A DNA stretch of 7,543 nt, from assembly GCA_030618325.1 (NCBI GenBank), contig JAUXDP010000150.1:1-7543 (forward strand), written 5' to 3'. Source of the stretch: Methylococcaceae bacterium. Its GTDB lineage: Bacteria; Pseudomonadota; Gammaproteobacteria; Methylococcales; Methylomonadaceae. This document shows positions 6,386 through 7,543 of the stretch, in pieces (positions within the stretch are counted from its first letter, which is position 1; each line of letters begins with the position of its first letter). A program made the translations under genes and the position numbers. The notes beneath the pieces were generated by a model. That model saw nothing but the letters and a program-made list of their open reading frames with translations, was not told where the DNA came from and did not search any database.

Positions 6386-7543
6386 CTAGCCCTTATTATC
6401 TTTGGCACTCTGAATAAATTTATTTTTCAAGCGGCTAAAGGCAGACCAAAGGGTTTTATCCATGACTACTTCGTTTCCGATTGAAACGATAACACGAGTC
6501 AATTCAGGAATTTTAGTTTGGGTTGACACCATATAAATCGGTTGTACATATAGTACTGAATGACCTTGGCCCATGGGCAAAATAATCATTCTGCCTCTGA
6601 TAACATTTGAGCCATGTTGATCCCATAGAGTAAATTGTTCCGATATTTCCGGGTTTTGATCGATTAAGGCATCAACCTGAGCTGGGCCGTTTACCTGGAT
6701 ATCCTTGTGAAATTTATAAATGGTGATGCCAGGGGTATACGATGTAGAGCAGCTTTTTTTATCCATGATTCCGGCTACTCCTACCATGCTGAGATTATCC
6801 CGGTGTATGGGTGTCATTGGGTTTATCATGACAAATTCTTCTCGGTTATTGCAGGCACCAAAATCCATAGTAATGTAATAGGGAAGCACTGCTTTTTTAT
6901 CGACTTCTGCAAATTCCCAGGTTTCCGCTTGTTGATAAAAAAGATCTGGGTCTTTTTGATGATATTTTGCATAGACCTTCATTTGTAGATAAAAAAGATC
7001 TCTGGGGTAGCGAAGGTGTCTTTGTAGTTCTTCAGGAACTTCTTGTAATGATCTGAATACCCCCGGATAGGCCCGGCTGTAGGCTTGGACTATGGCGTCG
7101 GATGGATCGGAAATATAAAATCGGACATGGCCATCATAAGCATCAACAACAACTTTTACTGAATTTCTAATATAGTTAAATTCATGTTTGCCGTCTAAAA
7201 AGTCATCGGCTGCTGGTTTTGAGACAGGGTATTTATTAGATAGGGTATAGGCATCCTGAATCCAGAAGAATCGGTCTTTAGTGACCACCAGATAGGGATC
7301 TTTATCAAGATGTAAAAATGGTGCTAGTAAATTGATCCGTTCCACTACATTACGGCGTAACATGACTTTGCTGTCGCGGTTAATATTAGCGGAAAAGAAA
7401 ATCTTTTCTTCGTTAAAGAAAAAAGCAAATAGCAGTTTTCTAAAATAAGATGGAATCGGAACACCACCCTTACCACTGTATTGTCTTTCTTTTTTAGCTA
7501 CTTCCTGTTTATTTCCTGATAGTCCGGCTATGGCTAGCTGATT
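6386..7543 (-). CDS. UPF0182 (COG1615) family membrane protein, C-terminal 385 residues; 5' end outside window
   Basis: Family of unknown function. Full-length members are about 900 residues, with several N-terminal membrane helices followed by a large soluble domain. The frame is open from the window's right edge (7543) to TAG at 6388-6386, so the ATG at 7363-7361 is internal and not the start. The part seen here belongs to the soluble domain and shows family landmarks in order: SGKGGVP, FRKLLFAFFF, LRRNVVERINLLAPFL, DPYLVV, VKVVVDAYDG, HLRYPRDLFYLQ, EEFVMINPMTPIHRDNLS, VNGPAQVDALIDQNPEIS, LWDQHGSNVIRGRMIILP, VLYVQPIY and PELTRVIVSIGNEVVM. The C-terminus is of normal form. It converges on the sterol cluster across a 226-nt gap, so it is probably a separate transcription unit and its position gives no functional link. 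No membrane helix is visible in the part within the window. Confidence 0.92.
   Translation of the reverse strand, partial: NQLAIAGLSGNKQEVAKKERQYSGKGGVPIPSYFRKLLFAFFFNEEKIFFSANINRDSKVMLRRNVVERINLLAPFLHLDKDPYLVVTKDRFFWIQDAYTLSNKYPVSKPAADDFLDGKHEFNYIRNSVKVVVDAYDGHVRFYISDPSDAIVQAYSRAYPGVFRSLQEVPEELQRHLRYPRDLFYLQMKVYAKYHQKDPDLFYQQAETWEFAEVDKKAVLPYYITMDFGACNNREEFVMINPMTPIHRDNLSMVGVAGIMDKKSCSTSYTPGITIYKFHKDIQVNGPAQVDALIDQNPEISEQFTLWDQHGSNVIRGRMIILPMGQGHSVLYVQPIYMVSTQTKIPELTRVIVSIGNEVVMDKTLWSAFSRLKNKFIQSAKDNKG

Noticed and set aside
6707..6988. Plus-strand open frame of 93 codons inside the UPF0182 gene
   Set aside because: The opposite strand encodes conserved UPF0182 blocks throughout; this frame has no recognisable motif or ribosome site.
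6934..7001. Two copies of GATAAAAAAGATCT 54 nt apart
   Set aside because: Both lie in the same frame of the UPF0182 gene and encode Asp-Leu-Phe-Tyr twice in family-conserved contexts; codon coincidence explains it better than a regulatory or mobile repeat.
7361..7363. ATG as the start of the minus-strand gene
   Set aside because: The same frame continues without a stop to the window edge and encodes conserved UPF0182 sequence upstream of this Met, so it is internal.

Overview
The window carries the 3' end of a housekeeping translation operon (prfB, lysS). Directly behind it, on the same strand, are three genes that read as a bacterial sterol-modification cluster. They are a sterol 14-alpha-demethylase (CYP51) fused to its own 3Fe-4S ferredoxin, an NTF2/SnoaL-fold protein of unknown function, and a delta-24 sterol reductase closely resembling animal DHCR24. 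A convergent gene on the minus strand, running off the right edge, encodes the C-terminal part of a UPF0182 (COG1615) membrane protein.

Organism: RF2 and LysS are clearly proteobacterial, and RF2 aligns without gaps to E. coli RF2 over the visible part. DNA composition is moderately AT-rich. A CYP51-ferredoxin fusion is known from the sterol-making methanotroph Methylococcus capsulatus, so a gammaproteobacterial methanotroph (Methylococcales) of lower GC is the best guess. This is inference; no methane-oxidation gene is in the window.

Layout: 1-865 prfB (5' end missing); 896-2392 lysS; 2437-4038 cyp51-ferredoxin; 4049-4651 NTF2-like; 4657-6159 DHCR24-like; 6160-6385 a convergent intergenic region with a long imperfect inverted repeat (6155-6320) and a short GC-rich hairpin (6331-6358); 6386-7543 UPF0182 protein (minus strand, 5' end beyond the window). 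Gaps within the plus-strand block are 30, 44, 10 and 5 nt, with no terminator visible between genes, so all five may be co-transcribed.

How the genes work together: CYP51 removes the C-14 methyl of a lanosterol-type sterol, receiving electrons through its tethered ferredoxin. The DHCR24-like enzyme saturates the side-chain C24-C25 double bond. The small NTF2-fold protein between them shares a fold with ketosteroid isomerase and is the real unknown; a sterol-binding or sterol-isomerising role is plausible but unproven. Upstream steps (squalene epoxidase, oxidosqualene cyclase) and C-4 demethylation genes are not here and would have to lie elsewhere.
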